Source: Caldilineaceae bacterium bin5 (GTDB taxonomy: Bacteria; Chloroflexota; Anaerolineae; Caldilineales; Caldilineaceae). Taken from it: a stretch of 64,000 nucleotides of DNA. Below, piece by piece: positions 1 to 8,595 of this stretch. The notes below the pieces were generated by a model. That model was not told where the DNA came from. It worked only from the letters and a program-made list of their open reading frames with translations, and ran no database searches. The stretch's first letter is position 1, and every line of letters begins with the position of its first letter. The stretch lies in contig MPML01000004.1 in the NCBI GenBank assembly GCA_002238445.1, positions 124,001 through 188,000 on the forward strand. The letters are read 5' to 3'. A program made the position numbers and the translations under genes.

Positions 1-2
1 TA

Positions 3-539
3 CCCGGTTCCTTTGGCGAGGACCAGGCCCTGATGCTGGAGTTTGTGGCCAGCGGTCAGACGGCGGCAATCATCGACGGGCCGTTCATCTGGACCAAAGC
101 GAAACAGATCGATCCCGAAATCAGAATGGCTTATGCGCCAGCTTGGACGCATAACACCGGCGGCTACTCCTGGGCATGCAGCGGCATGGGCATCGCCGCC
201 AACTCTCCCCATAAGGAAGAAGCCTGGGAGTTCTTCAAGTACATTTATTCGGATGCAGTATCGCTCAAGATGACCCAGACAGTCAGCTTGTTGTGGGCGA
301 CTAACGCTGCTGTTGATTCGCTGGCAGATTCGGAAGATCCCATGTTGAGGCATGTCCCCGCATTTGCCAATCAGGATCCTGAGAGCAACATCCTGTTTGC
401 TCCCCTTCCGGAAGCCTCTAAGCTGATCGACGCATTTCAGCAGGCATTCCAACAGGTGCTTGCCGGGGAAAAGGATGCTCAGACAGCACTGGATGAGGCT
501 GCAGCCGTCTGGCAGGCGGAATTGGATGCCGCCAAGTAA
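3..539 (+). CDS. ABC sugar-type solute-binding protein, C-terminal part
   Basis: The reading frame is open from the left edge, so only about the last 178 residues are visible; the signal peptide and N-terminal lobe lie outside. The segment has the features of family 1 extracellular solute-binding proteins: a stretch ending in AAIIDGPFIW where the second lobe begins, then a Gly/Ser-rich strand, the helix KEEAWEFFKYI, and a C-terminal helix of the type found after DAFQQAFQQVLAG. Two MalF/MalG-type permease genes follow on the same strand, so it should deliver a sugar or sugar-like ligand to them from the cell surface. The ligand cannot be told from this part. A strong hairpin separates it from the permeases, as is usual where the binding protein is made in excess. 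Confidence 0.85.
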   Translation, partial: PGSFGEDQALMLEFVASGQTAAIIDGPFIWTKAKQIDPEIRMAYAPAWTHNTGGYSWACSGMGIAANSPHKEEAWEFFKYIYSDAVSLKMTQTVSLLWATNAAVDSLADSEDPMLRHVPAFANQDPESNILFAPLPEASKLIDAFQQAFQQVLAGEKDAQTALDEAAAVWQAELDAAK

Positions 540-624
540 CGTTAAGGACCCAACAGTCTTCTGATGGTTCCGTTGGCGCATAGAGGTCTGTTTCGGAGCA
601 GTACCTGAAATTGCGAACTGTCAA

Positions 625-664
625 GGGGCCTTGCAGGCGTTCACGAACTGCAAGGCCCCCTTTT
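625..664 (+). terminator. Hairpin with T-run between binding-protein gene and permease genes
   Basis: A 12-bp stem (625-636 with 648-660, one extra C) closes an 11-nt loop and is followed by TTTT at 661-664. It sits 85 nt after the stop codon of the binding-protein gene and before the permease start at 716. It may be a partial terminator or an mRNA-stabilising hairpin that lets the first gene be expressed above the permeases. Confidence 0.7.
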
Positions 665-715
665 GGGTGCCCGCTCCATTTCCGAAATCTCCCTCGAAAG
701 TCAGAGAGAAATCAT

Positions 716-1702
716 ATGCGTGAAAAGGGGACGCCACCTGCAGCTTCTTCAGCTACGGGAGAAGAGGTCACGGCAGGCAAAGGGATCGAGTCAGGGTCTG
801 TGCGCGCGCGTCGAGTCCCTTGGCGAATGATGAATGGGTACTTCTTTGTGGGGCCGGCAATTCTCTTCTTCCTGTTTGTGAGCGTCTTCCCCCTTCTGCG
901 AACTTTGCAGATGAGCCTGGTGGATGTTGAAGCAGGCGTGCCCAAATTCGTCGGCATCCGGCACTATACAGATCTTGTGCAGGACCCGTGGTTCTGGAAT
1001 AGCCTGAGGAATGTCCTTGTATTCACCATATCCTCGGTAATCCTGCACATATCAATCGGCATGGGATTGGCTTTACTGCTGAATGAAGAGTGGTTCAATA
1101 CCACCTTGAGAAACTTTATGCGCGGCCTGCTGATTCTGCCTTGGGTCTTTTCCACGGCATCTTCGGGCCTGATGTGGACACTCCTCTATCATCCATTTGG
1201 ACTCCTGAATTACATGTGGGTAGGGCTCTTGAACCAGGAGGCGCCTATTGAATTCCTGGCCAAACCGGGTCTGGCAATGGCTTCGGTTGTAGCGGTAAAT
1301 ACCTGGAAGTCCTATCCGTTCTACATGATCATAATTCTTGGTGGCCTGCAGGCGATCCCAGCCGAGATATACGAAGCGGCCAAGGTTGACGGGGCCAACG
1401 CCTGGAAACGGTTTTGGCACGTCACCCTACCCCAACTGCGACCCATCCTGATCGCGATCTCGACTATAGACATCATTACAACCGTAGGCCACGTCGACCT
1501 GATTCGGATGCTAACACGGGGCGGTCCTCTCCGTAGCACCGAGACGGTGGCCTATTACATCTATAAGACGGCCCTGCTGGATGGAAATCTTGGGTACGGC
1601 GCGGCAGTCAGCACACTCATGTTGATCATGCTTGCTATCCTTATCATTATCTATCTGAGAGTCTTGTCTCAAGGAGGAGATGCGGGTGAAACGAGCTTCT
1701 GA
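716..1702 (+). CDS. ABC transporter permease, MalF/UgpA type
   Basis: A 328-residue inner-membrane permease of a carbohydrate uptake ABC transporter. After a polar N-terminus of about 40 residues there is a first membrane segment (YFFVGPAILFFLFVSVFPLL), then further hydrophobic segments. The cytoplasmic EAA loop is visible as IYEAAKVDGANAWKRFWHVT, which docks to the ATPase subunit. The frame is open further upstream to 611, but ATG 716 is preferred because it follows the hairpin at 625-664 and gives a normal length. The gene overlaps the next permease by about 20 nt, which implies translational coupling. No ATPase gene is nearby, so a shared MsmK/UgpC-like ATPase encoded elsewhere is likely. 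Confidence 0.88.
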   Translation: MREKGTPPAASSATGEEVTAGKGIESGSVRARRVPWRMMNGYFFVGPAILFFLFVSVFPLLRTLQMSLVDVEAGVPKFVGIRHYTDLVQDPWFWNSLRNVLVFTISSVILHISIGMGLALLLNEEWFNTTLRNFMRGLLILPWVFSTASSGLMWTLLYHPFGLLNYMWVGLLNQEAPIEFLAKPGLAMASVVAVNTWKSYPFYMIIILGGLQAIPAEIYEAAKVDGANAWKRFWHVTLPQLRPILIAISTIDIITTVGHVDLIRMLTRGGPLRSTETVAYYIYKTALLDGNLGYGAAVSTLMLIMLAILIIIYLRVLSQGGDAGETSF

Positions 1703-2540
1703 TTTCAGGTTCAGGCACGGGTATCTGATTCACCAGATCTTTATCGTCTCTCTGACATCCTTGTCAGCGATCGTCATCCTTACCCCGGTGGTCTGGATGA
1801 TAAATGCCGCAATGCGTCCGATAAAGGAGGTGCTGACCTATCCGCCACGGCTGGACCCAAGTCAACTTACCTTTGAGTATATGGCATCCCTCATTGAGAA
1901 TGACCTTTACCGGGGATACTTCGTCAATAGCTCGATCATTTCTCTGTCAACGCTGGCCATTGTAATCGTACTAGGACTTCTCGCTGCCTATGGTTTCTCG
2001 CGCTTTAAGATGGGGGGTGGAAGGATCATGTTGCTGGGCATCATGGCTCTGCTCATGCTGCCAACAGTAACCCTGATCGTACCTTATTTCCGCTTGGCCC
2101 ACCTTGTCGGGCTCTATGACACACGCCTTGGACTTATTGTAGTAAATTCTGCCTTCATTTTGCCCATATGTATCTGGCTCCTTAAAGGATACATGGACGC
2201 TATCCCCGTCGACCTCGAGGAAGCGGCCATGATTGACGGCTGTACACGCCTGCAAGCCTTGCAGAGGATTGTAGTCCCACTGGCAGTCCCCGGAATCGTG
2301 GGCACAGGCACTTTCGCCTTTATATTTGCCTGGAACGAGTTTCTCCTGGCTGTTACGTTAACAGACACACCCGATGCGCAGCCGCTCACCATCGGGCTGG
2401 CCGCCTTTTTTGGCCAGTTTGTCAGGGACTGGAATTCAATCATGGCCCTGTCCACCATTACCAGCATTCCCCTCATGATCATTTTTGTCCTCTTCCAGCG
2501 TTGGGTAGTGCAAGGCATGACGAGCGGCGCAGTCAAGTAG
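1680..2540 (+). CDS. ABC transporter permease, MalG/UgpE type
   Basis: A 286-residue second permease subunit of the same importer. It has a first membrane segment at about residues 18-40, the periplasmic domain typical of MalG-like proteins, and an EAA loop (DLEEAAMIDGCTRLQALQRI) near residue 185. The start is uncertain: ATG 1680 lies right on top of an AAGGAGG sequence at 1671-1677, whereas GTG 1686 has better spacing to it, so true translation may begin two codons later. The 3' end of the upstream permease gene overlaps this start. It should form a heterodimer with the product of 716-1702 and take substrate from the binding protein encoded at the window edge. Confidence 0.88.
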   Translation: MRVKRASDFRFRHGYLIHQIFIVSLTSLSAIVILTPVVWMINAAMRPIKEVLTYPPRLDPSQLTFEYMASLIENDLYRGYFVNSSIISLSTLAIVIVLGLLAAYGFSRFKMGGGRIMLLGIMALLMLPTVTLIVPYFRLAHLVGLYDTRLGLIVVNSAFILPICIWLLKGYMDAIPVDLEEAAMIDGCTRLQALQRIVVPLAVPGIVGTGTFAFIFAWNEFLLAVTLTDTPDAQPLTIGLAAFFGQFVRDWNSIMALSTITSIPLMIIFVLFQRWVVQGMTSGAVK

Positions 2541-2754
2541 TCTTCAAAGGCGTTCTCAATTTCACCTGGCAAGGGAGCATTTCAGGATGCCTGCTCAACT
2601 GTCCAACTGGAATTTCCCGAAGTAGGGCGACTTGTAAGATTCCCATCCTACAGGAGGTGCAGCGTCTGCTCTGAGGCAGGCCTGTCTCCAATTGCGCAGT
2701 TGGCTGAAGTCGGACGCCAACGCCACGCACTTTCTTTACATGGAGAGAAGACCA

Positions 2755-4281
2755 ATGCGCATAGCAATCGCCGGCATCAGCCACGAAGCCCTGAACACTT
2801 CCCCGATACAGACAACAATGGAGCATTTTCAGGTCTGGCGCGGCCAGGAAATCTTGCAGGGGAAAGGCCCGTTTTCGCCCTATGCAGCGGGGACGGCGGC
2901 GGGGTCATCGGTGAGACCGAAATACGCCACGCTTGCCGAAATGATGGACGACCTGGGCGTTGAACTGGTACCTGTATTGTACGCAGGTGCCCTGGCCCCA
3001 TCCGGCACCGTGGAACAGGCCACCTACCTTCAGTTGCGAGACGAGATCGTCGAAGGTATTGAGCAAGCGGGCCAACTCGACGGCATTTGCCTGGTCCTGC
3101 ATGGCGCGCTTCTGGTAGAGAACATCTGGAGCGGCGAGACCGATCTGGTGCGTTCGATCAGGGCAGTGGTTGGAAACGAAATCCTGATCTCAGCCAGGTT
3201 TGACCTGCATGGCAACCTCACCGAAGAGTTTGCCAACAAGGCTGATATCTGGACGGTTTACCGGACCGCTCCCCACCGTGACGCGCCGCAAACGCTGGAA
3301 AGGGCGATGACGCTGCTCGTCCACTGTATTCGCGGCGATCATCGCCCGCGGCCTGTTTTTGTGCGCGTGCCGATGATATTGCCCGGCGAAAAGGCTACCA
3401 CTGACGTTGAGCCGATGAAGTCGCTGCTGGCGCTGGCTGTCGAGATTGGGCAACAGCCGGGCATCCTCACCGCCGAAATATTGGTCGGCTTTGGCTGGGC
3501 GGACGCGCCGTATTCCTCCTGCAGCGTCGTGGTTATTGCCGAGGACGAGCCGCACCTGCCCCATGCACGGCGGCAGGCCAAACGGCTGGCGCAGGCTATG
3601 TGGAACCAGCGCCACAACTTCACTTTTGATTCGGAAGCCGCCGCGTCCGCTGACGAAGCCATCGATCTCGCCTTGGAAGCCGAGGAAAGCTGCGTCTTCA
3701 TCGCAGATTCCGGGGACAATCCCACCGCGGGCACACCCGGCGACGCGCCTCATTTTCTTGCGCGTCTGATAGCCAAAAACGTCCCTGACGCGATTGTGGC
3801 CGGTATTCCCGACAGCGCGGCTGCCCGCATCTGTTTCGAAGCCGGCGTAGGCGCAACCGTATCGCTCAGCCTGGGTGGCAAGATGGACACGGAGTATGGC
3901 GCTCCCTTGGAAGTCACGGGCACTGTGGAACATCTCTGCCAGGCCGGGCCTGACACCAAGGAGGCCGCCATCGCCACTGTACGCGTGGGCGGCGTGCGTG
4001 TACTGGTTGCCGACAGGCGCATGTATTTCTCAACCTTGAACAACTTTCGCATGGCCGGAATCGAGCCGCTGGAGCACAAAATCATCGTTGTGAAACTGGG
4101 CTATCTCATGCCGGAGCTGCGCGACGCCGCACCGCGCGAGATCCTGGCACTGACTCCAGGTTATTCTGACTTGGATTTCACCCGGTTACCTTACAGATAC
4201 ATAACACGCCCGATCTTTCCCTTGGATGAAGAGTTCGCCTGGTCTCCGGTGATCTCAAATGTCGCAGGCTACGGCGGCTGA
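2755..4281 (+). CDS. M81 family metallopeptidase, MlrC-like
   Basis: A 508-residue protein of the MlrC family (M81 peptidase, DUF1485 plus MlrC C-terminal domain), named after the last enzyme of microcystin degradation but found in many bacteria that never meet microcystin. Visible zinc-ligand candidates are Asp150 and His152 (ARFDLHGN) and His174 (TAPHRD), matching the family's D-x-H...H pattern. ATG 2755 is chosen because GGAGAGAAG precedes it and the protein then starts MRIAIAGISHE, the usual family N-terminus; the open frame extends upstream to 2692. Its position directly after an ABC importer and before an aminotransferase suggests breakdown of an imported small peptide or modified amino compound, but the substrate is unknown. 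Confidence 0.85.
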   Translation: MRIAIAGISHEALNTSPIQTTMEHFQVWRGQEILQGKGPFSPYAAGTAAGSSVRPKYATLAEMMDDLGVELVPVLYAGALAPSGTVEQATYLQLRDEIVEGIEQAGQLDGICLVLHGALLVENIWSGETDLVRSIRAVVGNEILISARFDLHGNLTEEFANKADIWTVYRTAPHRDAPQTLERAMTLLVHCIRGDHRPRPVFVRVPMILPGEKATTDVEPMKSLLALAVEIGQQPGILTAEILVGFGWADAPYSSCSVVVIAEDEPHLPHARRQAKRLAQAMWNQRHNFTFDSEAAASADEAIDLALEAEESCVFIADSGDNPTAGTPGDAPHFLARLIAKNVPDAIVAGIPDSAAARICFEAGVGATVSLSLGGKMDTEYGAPLEVTGTVEHLCQAGPDTKEAAIATVRVGGVRVLVADRRMYFSTLNNFRMAGIEPLEHKIIVVKLGYLMPELRDAAPREILALTPGYSDLDFTRLPYRYITRPIFPLDEEFAWSPVISNVAGYGG

Positions 4282-4381
4282 AGGCGTCGAGTCATGACTG
4301 GGTGAGACTGCAACGCGCATACGAGCATCATCAGGACTGACCGCATGGAGGTCGGTTCGCTGAAAAAGAGGAGAACGTCAC

Positions 4382-5638
4382 ATGGCCGGACCCGGCATGG
4401 AACTGGTTGGCGAAGAGGAGATTGAGGAAGTCCTGCAGGTGTTGCGAGCCGGCTATCTCTATCGGTACGGCATTTCGACCGCAGATGGGGACGACCCGCG
4501 CTTTCAGGGCAAAGTTTACCAGTTGGAGCAGGAAATTGCAGCCATGTCGCAGGTGCGCTACGCGGTGGCGGTCAACTCCGGCACGTCGGCCCTGTTGGCG
4601 GCGATGGTGGCGCTGGGCATCGGCCCCGGCGATGAGGTGATTGTCCCTGGCTTTACATTTGTGGCCAGCATCTCCGCCATCGTCTACACCGGCGCCGTGC
4701 CTGTCCTGGCAGAGATCGATCGCACTTTCAATCTCGACCCGGAGGACGTGAAGGCAAAGATTAGTCCCCGCACCAAGGCGATCATGGCCGTCCACATGAT
4801 GGGCAATCCGGCCCGCTTGCAGGAACTCAAGGCAGTCGCGGACGAAAACAACCTGTACCTCATAGAGGACTGTTGCCAGGCATTCGGCGCGGCCTACCGG
4901 GGAAGTCCTATAGGCTCCATCGGCCATGTCGGCGCGTTCAGCTTCAACATTTACAAGACGATCACGTCGGGCGATGGAGGCATGGTTATCACCGACGATG
5001 AAGAGTTGTACAGGCGGGCGTTCGCTTTTCATGACCAAGGTCATTCCCCTTTGCGGACCGGTGTCGAGATCGGCAAGCGCCCATTTCTCGGCCTGGATTT
5101 TCGCTATACCGAGCTGCAGACGGCCGTGCTGCTGGCGCAACTGCGTAAACTGCCAGGTCTGATTGATCTTCTGCAGACCAAGAAGCGCCATTTGAAGGCG
5201 GCCCTAGCAGATCTGCCGGGCCTTGCGTTTCGCGAAGTGCTCGATGCCGAGGAAGAGGTCGCCACTATTCTGACGGTGATCCTGCCGACTGCGGAGATAG
5301 CGCGAAAAGTTGCCGAAGACCTGGAGAGCAAAGTGGTGGCCGAGGCCGGTTGGCACGTTTACAATAATATGGAACACCTGCTGGAACAGCGCATGCCTAC
5401 GCCGCTGTCCTGTTCGTTCAGTTGCCCCCACTACGCCGAAAACGGCGGTGCAATGCAGTACCGGGAAGGCATGTTGCCCCGCACTGACGACCTGCTGTCT
5501 CGCTCGATCAATATCAGCATCGGCGTATCGGACGCCGGCCTTGGCTCGGCGTTCGGCGTTACCATAAACGACGGTCTGGATGTCGTCGCGGAGCGGGCAG
5601 ACACCTTTCGCCGCGTCGCTGCCCGCTATCTCAACTGA
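4382..5638 (+). CDS. DegT/DnrJ/EryC1 family PLP-dependent aminotransferase
   Basis: A 418-residue fold-type I aminotransferase of the sugar-aminotransferase family. The cofactor site is readable: NSGTSALLAA (65-74) for the phosphate, IEDCCQAFGA (161-170) with the PLP-ring Asp163, and the Schiff-base lysine Lys192 in FSFNIYKTITSGDGGM. The family transfers an amino group, usually from Glu or Gln, to a keto sugar or cyclitol, or dehydrates such sugars. There is no nucleotide-sugar gene set around it. The neighbours are MlrC upstream and PhyH and a kinase-like protein downstream, all on the same strand with 100-150 nt gaps, so it probably acts on a small metabolite handled by this cluster rather than in cell-wall synthesis. 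Confidence 0.87.
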   Translation: MAGPGMELVGEEEIEEVLQVLRAGYLYRYGISTADGDDPRFQGKVYQLEQEIAAMSQVRYAVAVNSGTSALLAAMVALGIGPGDEVIVPGFTFVASISAIVYTGAVPVLAEIDRTFNLDPEDVKAKISPRTKAIMAVHMMGNPARLQELKAVADENNLYLIEDCCQAFGAAYRGSPIGSIGHVGAFSFNIYKTITSGDGGMVITDDEELYRRAFAFHDQGHSPLRTGVEIGKRPFLGLDFRYTELQTAVLLAQLRKLPGLIDLLQTKKRHLKAALADLPGLAFREVLDAEEEVATILTVILPTAEIARKVAEDLESKVVAEAGWHVYNNMEHLLEQRMPTPLSCSFSCPHYAENGGAMQYREGMLPRTDDLLSRSINISIGVSDAGLGSAFGVTINDGLDVVAERADTFRRVAARYLN

Positions 5639-5790
5639 ACTTCAACCTTACACTGGGAAGGGGGAAAGAAACGGCCCATTTGCCAGGACTAACGACATTG
5701 ACACGAAGTCTGCCAGCATTGTAAAGTCATACTGACCTCTTCCAGAGCAGAAATGGCAGTTATTCGAGACAAGAAAGGAATCGGTTTTCA

Positions 5791-6516
5791 ATGGACGCAG
5801 CCACTACTGATATCGCCCAGTCCTTTTCTGAATACGGTTTCGCTGTCGTACCGAACCTGTTTCTCCGACAGGAGGCAAAGGCATTGAAGAAGGAAGTGCA
5901 GAGGATTCTGGTTGAGGTAAGACAAGAGTTCGGAGGAAGCAATACTGCCAGGGAAATGCTGGATGCCACGGGCGTATATGTTGGTGTGGCAGGGCGAAGC
6001 GAAATTTTCCGCCATGCGGCACGCGACAAACGTCTGGTCGACATCCTGGAGGCCATTATTGGCCCAAATGTTGAATTCCTAAGTGATAAGGTCGTTTACA
6101 AGGACACCGAGACCCACACTCCAAGCCCGTGGCATCAGGACTGGCCCTACTGGGAGGGGACGCACAAGGTCTCCATCTGGTTCGCGCTCGATGACGCCAC
6201 CCCGGAGAATGGATGCCTCAAGTTGATGCCAGGTTCCCACATCGGAAGTTTAGTCCATGACGGCGACAGCAGCGACGGCATAGGTTTCGGCCACCGAGTC
6301 CGGCCCGAAACGGTCGATGAAAGCGCGGCCGTCACCGCCCCGTTGGAGGCGGGAGGCGCAGTCTTCTTCCACGACCTGACCATGCACGCCAGCCACCCCA
6401 ATACGCAGCGCCGCGAACGCTGGACCTGGATTCCCACATATCGCGACGCCCAGGCAGACGATCCACCCTATTCGTTTGCCGTCGCCAACTACGTGGTGCG
6501 CGGTGTCGGGCGATAG
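5791..6516 (+). CDS. Phytanoyl-CoA dioxygenase (PhyH) family protein
   Basis: A 241-residue Fe(II)/2-oxoglutarate-dependent oxygenase. The iron triad is visible: His115 and Asp117 in PWHQDWPYWEG, and a distal His199 in FFHDLTMHAS, followed by an Arg-rich stretch (QRRER, about 206-210) able to bind the 2-oxoglutarate carboxylate. The family hydroxylates or halogenates unactivated carbons in very diverse small molecules. The length is close to typical for bacterial members. It follows the aminotransferase gene by 152 nt and precedes a kinase-like gene, so oxidation, amination and phosphorylation functions are grouped. The actual substrate cannot be predicted. Confidence 0.88.
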   Translation: MDAATTDIAQSFSEYGFAVVPNLFLRQEAKALKKEVQRILVEVRQEFGGSNTAREMLDATGVYVGVAGRSEIFRHAARDKRLVDILEAIIGPNVEFLSDKVVYKDTETHTPSPWHQDWPYWEGTHKVSIWFALDDATPENGCLKLMPGSHIGSLVHDGDSSDGIGFGHRVRPETVDESAAVTAPLEAGGAVFFHDLTMHASHPNTQRRERWTWIPTYRDAQADDPPYSFAVANYVVRGVGR

Positions 6517-6623
6517 CGAGTAACCTCAGGGACGTTTCCGGTCTTACCCGAAGGTAACTGTCTAACCAGGATTGAGGGCCTGATCAGTCCTCTGGCCTGT
6601 CAAAAAGCGGGCTCCGGTCGAGT

Positions 6624-7517
6624 ATGCCTGCCGACTTCCCGCGAAATGAGGAGGATGTAAGGTTGAACCATCGGTTGCTGGACATTGAATCTACAGATCA
6701 ATTGCCGAACGCCCATCTAAATCAGACGGGCGCTCTATTTGCCGTCTTTGACGAACATTCACAGGACTCAGGCAACATATCGTATGGCGTGCAGGTTGAC
6801 CGGCAGCGCTTCTTCGTCAAAACCGCGGGCGATCCTTCAGATCCACGCCCCTTTCTGTCTCACAAAGAAAGAGTTGCCCTACTTCGCAATGCGGCCCGCC
6901 TGTGGCGTAGCTGCGCTCATGTCGCTCTACCCCGGCTACATAACGATATCGAGTCGTTGCACGGGCCACTGCTCGTCTATGACTGGGTCGACGGCGAACT
7001 TCTCTACGCAGATCGGGAAACGCGCTATAAACTTCAATCGGCCTTTCAGCGTTTTCGCAGGCTGCCCGTCTTAGAGATTCTGAACGCGCTCAATCAGCTC
7101 TTCGAATTACACCTTGCGCTTGCCCAAGCAGGATGGATAGCGAACGACTTCTATGACGGCTCCCTGATCTATGATTTTGCTCGCCAGGATATACATGTCA
7201 TAGATCTTGACGGGTATCGGGAGGGCCCCTTTGTCAATGGGATGGGGCGCATGTTTGGTTCGTCTCGATACATGGCCCCCGAAGAGTTTGAGCGAGGGGC
7301 GTCAATCGATGAGCGAACGACTGTCTTCACGCTGGGGCGCACTGTAGCCAACCTGCTGTCAGACGGTACGCTGGCGCGTTCAGCTTTCCGCGGCAGCGAC
7401 GCGCAATTCGAGGTTGTAAGCAGGGCTTGTCAAACCTCGCGTGAGCAGCGATTTGCGTCAGTTGCCGATTTCTACGCTGCCTGGTTGGAAGCGATCAGTG
7501 GGGCGTCTTCTTGCTGA
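6624..7517 (+). CDS. Protein-kinase-like fold protein
   Basis: A 297-residue single-domain protein with degenerate kinase motifs. A candidate ATP-binding lysine is Lys66 (RFFVK), the helix C glutamate may be Glu82, the catalytic loop reads WIANDFYDGS (Asp175 or Asp178 as base), the metal-binding motif reads IDLDGY (194-198, in place of DFG), and GSSRYMAPEE (213-221) looks like the P+1/APE segment of Hanks kinases. A glycine-rich loop is not clear. There is no membrane segment or sensor domain. It could phosphorylate a protein or a small molecule; clustering with metabolic genes favours the latter slightly. An alternative TTG start at 6663 has GAGGAGG about 8 nt upstream and may be the true start. 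Confidence 0.65.
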   Translation: MPADFPRNEEDVRLNHRLLDIESTDQLPNAHLNQTGALFAVFDEHSQDSGNISYGVQVDRQRFFVKTAGDPSDPRPFLSHKERVALLRNAARLWRSCAHVALPRLHNDIESLHGPLLVYDWVDGELLYADRETRYKLQSAFQRFRRLPVLEILNALNQLFELHLALAQAGWIANDFYDGSLIYDFARQDIHVIDLDGYREGPFVNGMGRMFGSSRYMAPEEFERGASIDERTTVFTLGRTVANLLSDGTLARSAFRGSDAQFEVVSRACQTSREQRFASVADFYAAWLEAISGASSC

Positions 7518-7560
7518 AGTAATCTGAAGCTAGAGCATCGAAGTGGAAAATCTAATTGGC

Positions 7561-7603
7561 GCGGCTGGCATTCCTGGATGTGGGTCCAAAATGTGCCGGC
7601 CGC
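7561..7603. terminator. Hairpin between convergent genes
   Basis: A 10-bp stem with one G-U pair (7561-7570 with 7594-7603) closes a 23-nt loop midway between the convergent genes ending at 7517 (+) and 7645 (-). There is no clear T-run on either side, so it is only a candidate for a shared transcription end. Confidence 0.35.
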
Positions 7604-7644
7604 ACAGCAAGTAGACCAGACAAACGAGTCGGGACCAAAGTGTG

Positions 7645-8595
7645 CTACCTACCCCCAAATCCCGTCATGGCGATCCCTTGGACGAAGTAACGCTGTGCCA
7701 CAAGGAAAATCGCCACCATCGGCGCCAGCATCACCGTGCTCGCCGCAAAAACGACCTCCCAGTTCTGGGTGTAGGAGTCATTGTAGGCGCGGATGCCCAA
7801 GGCCAGCGGCCACTTGTCCATCGAGTTGATGTAGATCAACGGGTTCATGAAATCGTTGTAGTGCTGCAATAGCGCAAACACGGCAACGGTCGCTATCACC
7901 GGCTTGGAGAGAGGAAGCAATATCTGCACCAATACGCGGATGCGGCTGGCGCCGTCGATCTCGGCCGCGTCTTCCAGCTCCATAGGGATGCCGCGAAAGA
8001 ACTGGCGCATGAGAAAGACGTAGATTGCGCCGATGCCCGCCCAGTAGGGCACGATCAGTGGCAGCCAAGTGTCGATCCATTTCAGGTTTTTGAATATCAG
8101 GAAGCGGGGTACCAGGGTCACCACATCGGGCAGCATCATCGTCGCCAGGAGCAAGGCAAACCAGAAATTGCGCCCCGGCCAACTGATACGGGCAAACGAG
8201 TAGGCCACCAGCGCCGACGAAACGACAGTTCCCACGACAGCAAACAGAACAATGATCAGCGTGTTGTAGATGAATCTCGTTAGCGGCAATAGTTGAAAGG
8301 CCTTGACGTAATTGTTCCAATGGGGATCCTGGGGCAGCCAGACGATCGGGTGCGCGAACACCTCGGTCGAGACTTTCAGAGAGGAGGAGATCATCCAGAA
8401 CGTAGGCACCAGGAACGTGATCACCAGGAGGGTCATAAAGACCTGTAGCACCGCCAGCCGGGCTATCTCCCACCCTGAGCGAGATTTGTCGTCCAGTCTT
8501 GGCCTCAGTACACTCCCAGCCTGTGGATCGGCAGAAGTTGACTGCCAGTCGGTCGCCAGAGCCCCCTGCGCTTGCCTGTCTGACCGCATCGTCAT
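7645..8595 (-). CDS. ABC transporter permease, MalG type
   Basis: A 316-residue carbohydrate ABC permease with a polar N-terminus of about 45 residues and then a first membrane segment (VFMTLLVITFLVPTFWMI). The EAA loop is visible as MELEDAAEIDGASRIRVLVQ. Its start overlaps the stop codon of the partner permease by 4 nt (8592-8595), so the two are translationally coupled. Together with the genes to 10969 it forms a complete importer except for the ATPase. It is closest in type to multiple-sugar permeases such as LacG and AraQ; the ligand is unknown. Confidence 0.9.
   Translation of the reverse strand: MTMRSDRQAQGALATDWQSTSADPQAGSVLRPRLDDKSRSGWEIARLAVLQVFMTLLVITFLVPTFWMISSSLKVSTEVFAHPIVWLPQDPHWNNYVKAFQLLPLTRFIYNTLIIVLFAVVGTVVSSALVAYSFARISWPGRNFWFALLLATMMLPDVVTLVPRFLIFKNLKWIDTWLPLIVPYWAGIGAIYVFLMRQFFRGIPMELEDAAEIDGASRIRVLVQILLPLSKPVIATVAVFALLQHYNDFMNPLIYINSMDKWPLALGIRAYNDSYTQNWEVVFAASTVMLAPMVAIFLVAQRYFVQGIAMTGFGGR

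Noticed and set aside
4331-5191. Long minus-strand open frames opposite GC-rich genes (also at 3190-3933, 33640-34686 and 39717-40796)
   Set aside because: They mirror strong genes on the other strand, have Arg/His/Gly-rich low-complexity composition and no family motifs.
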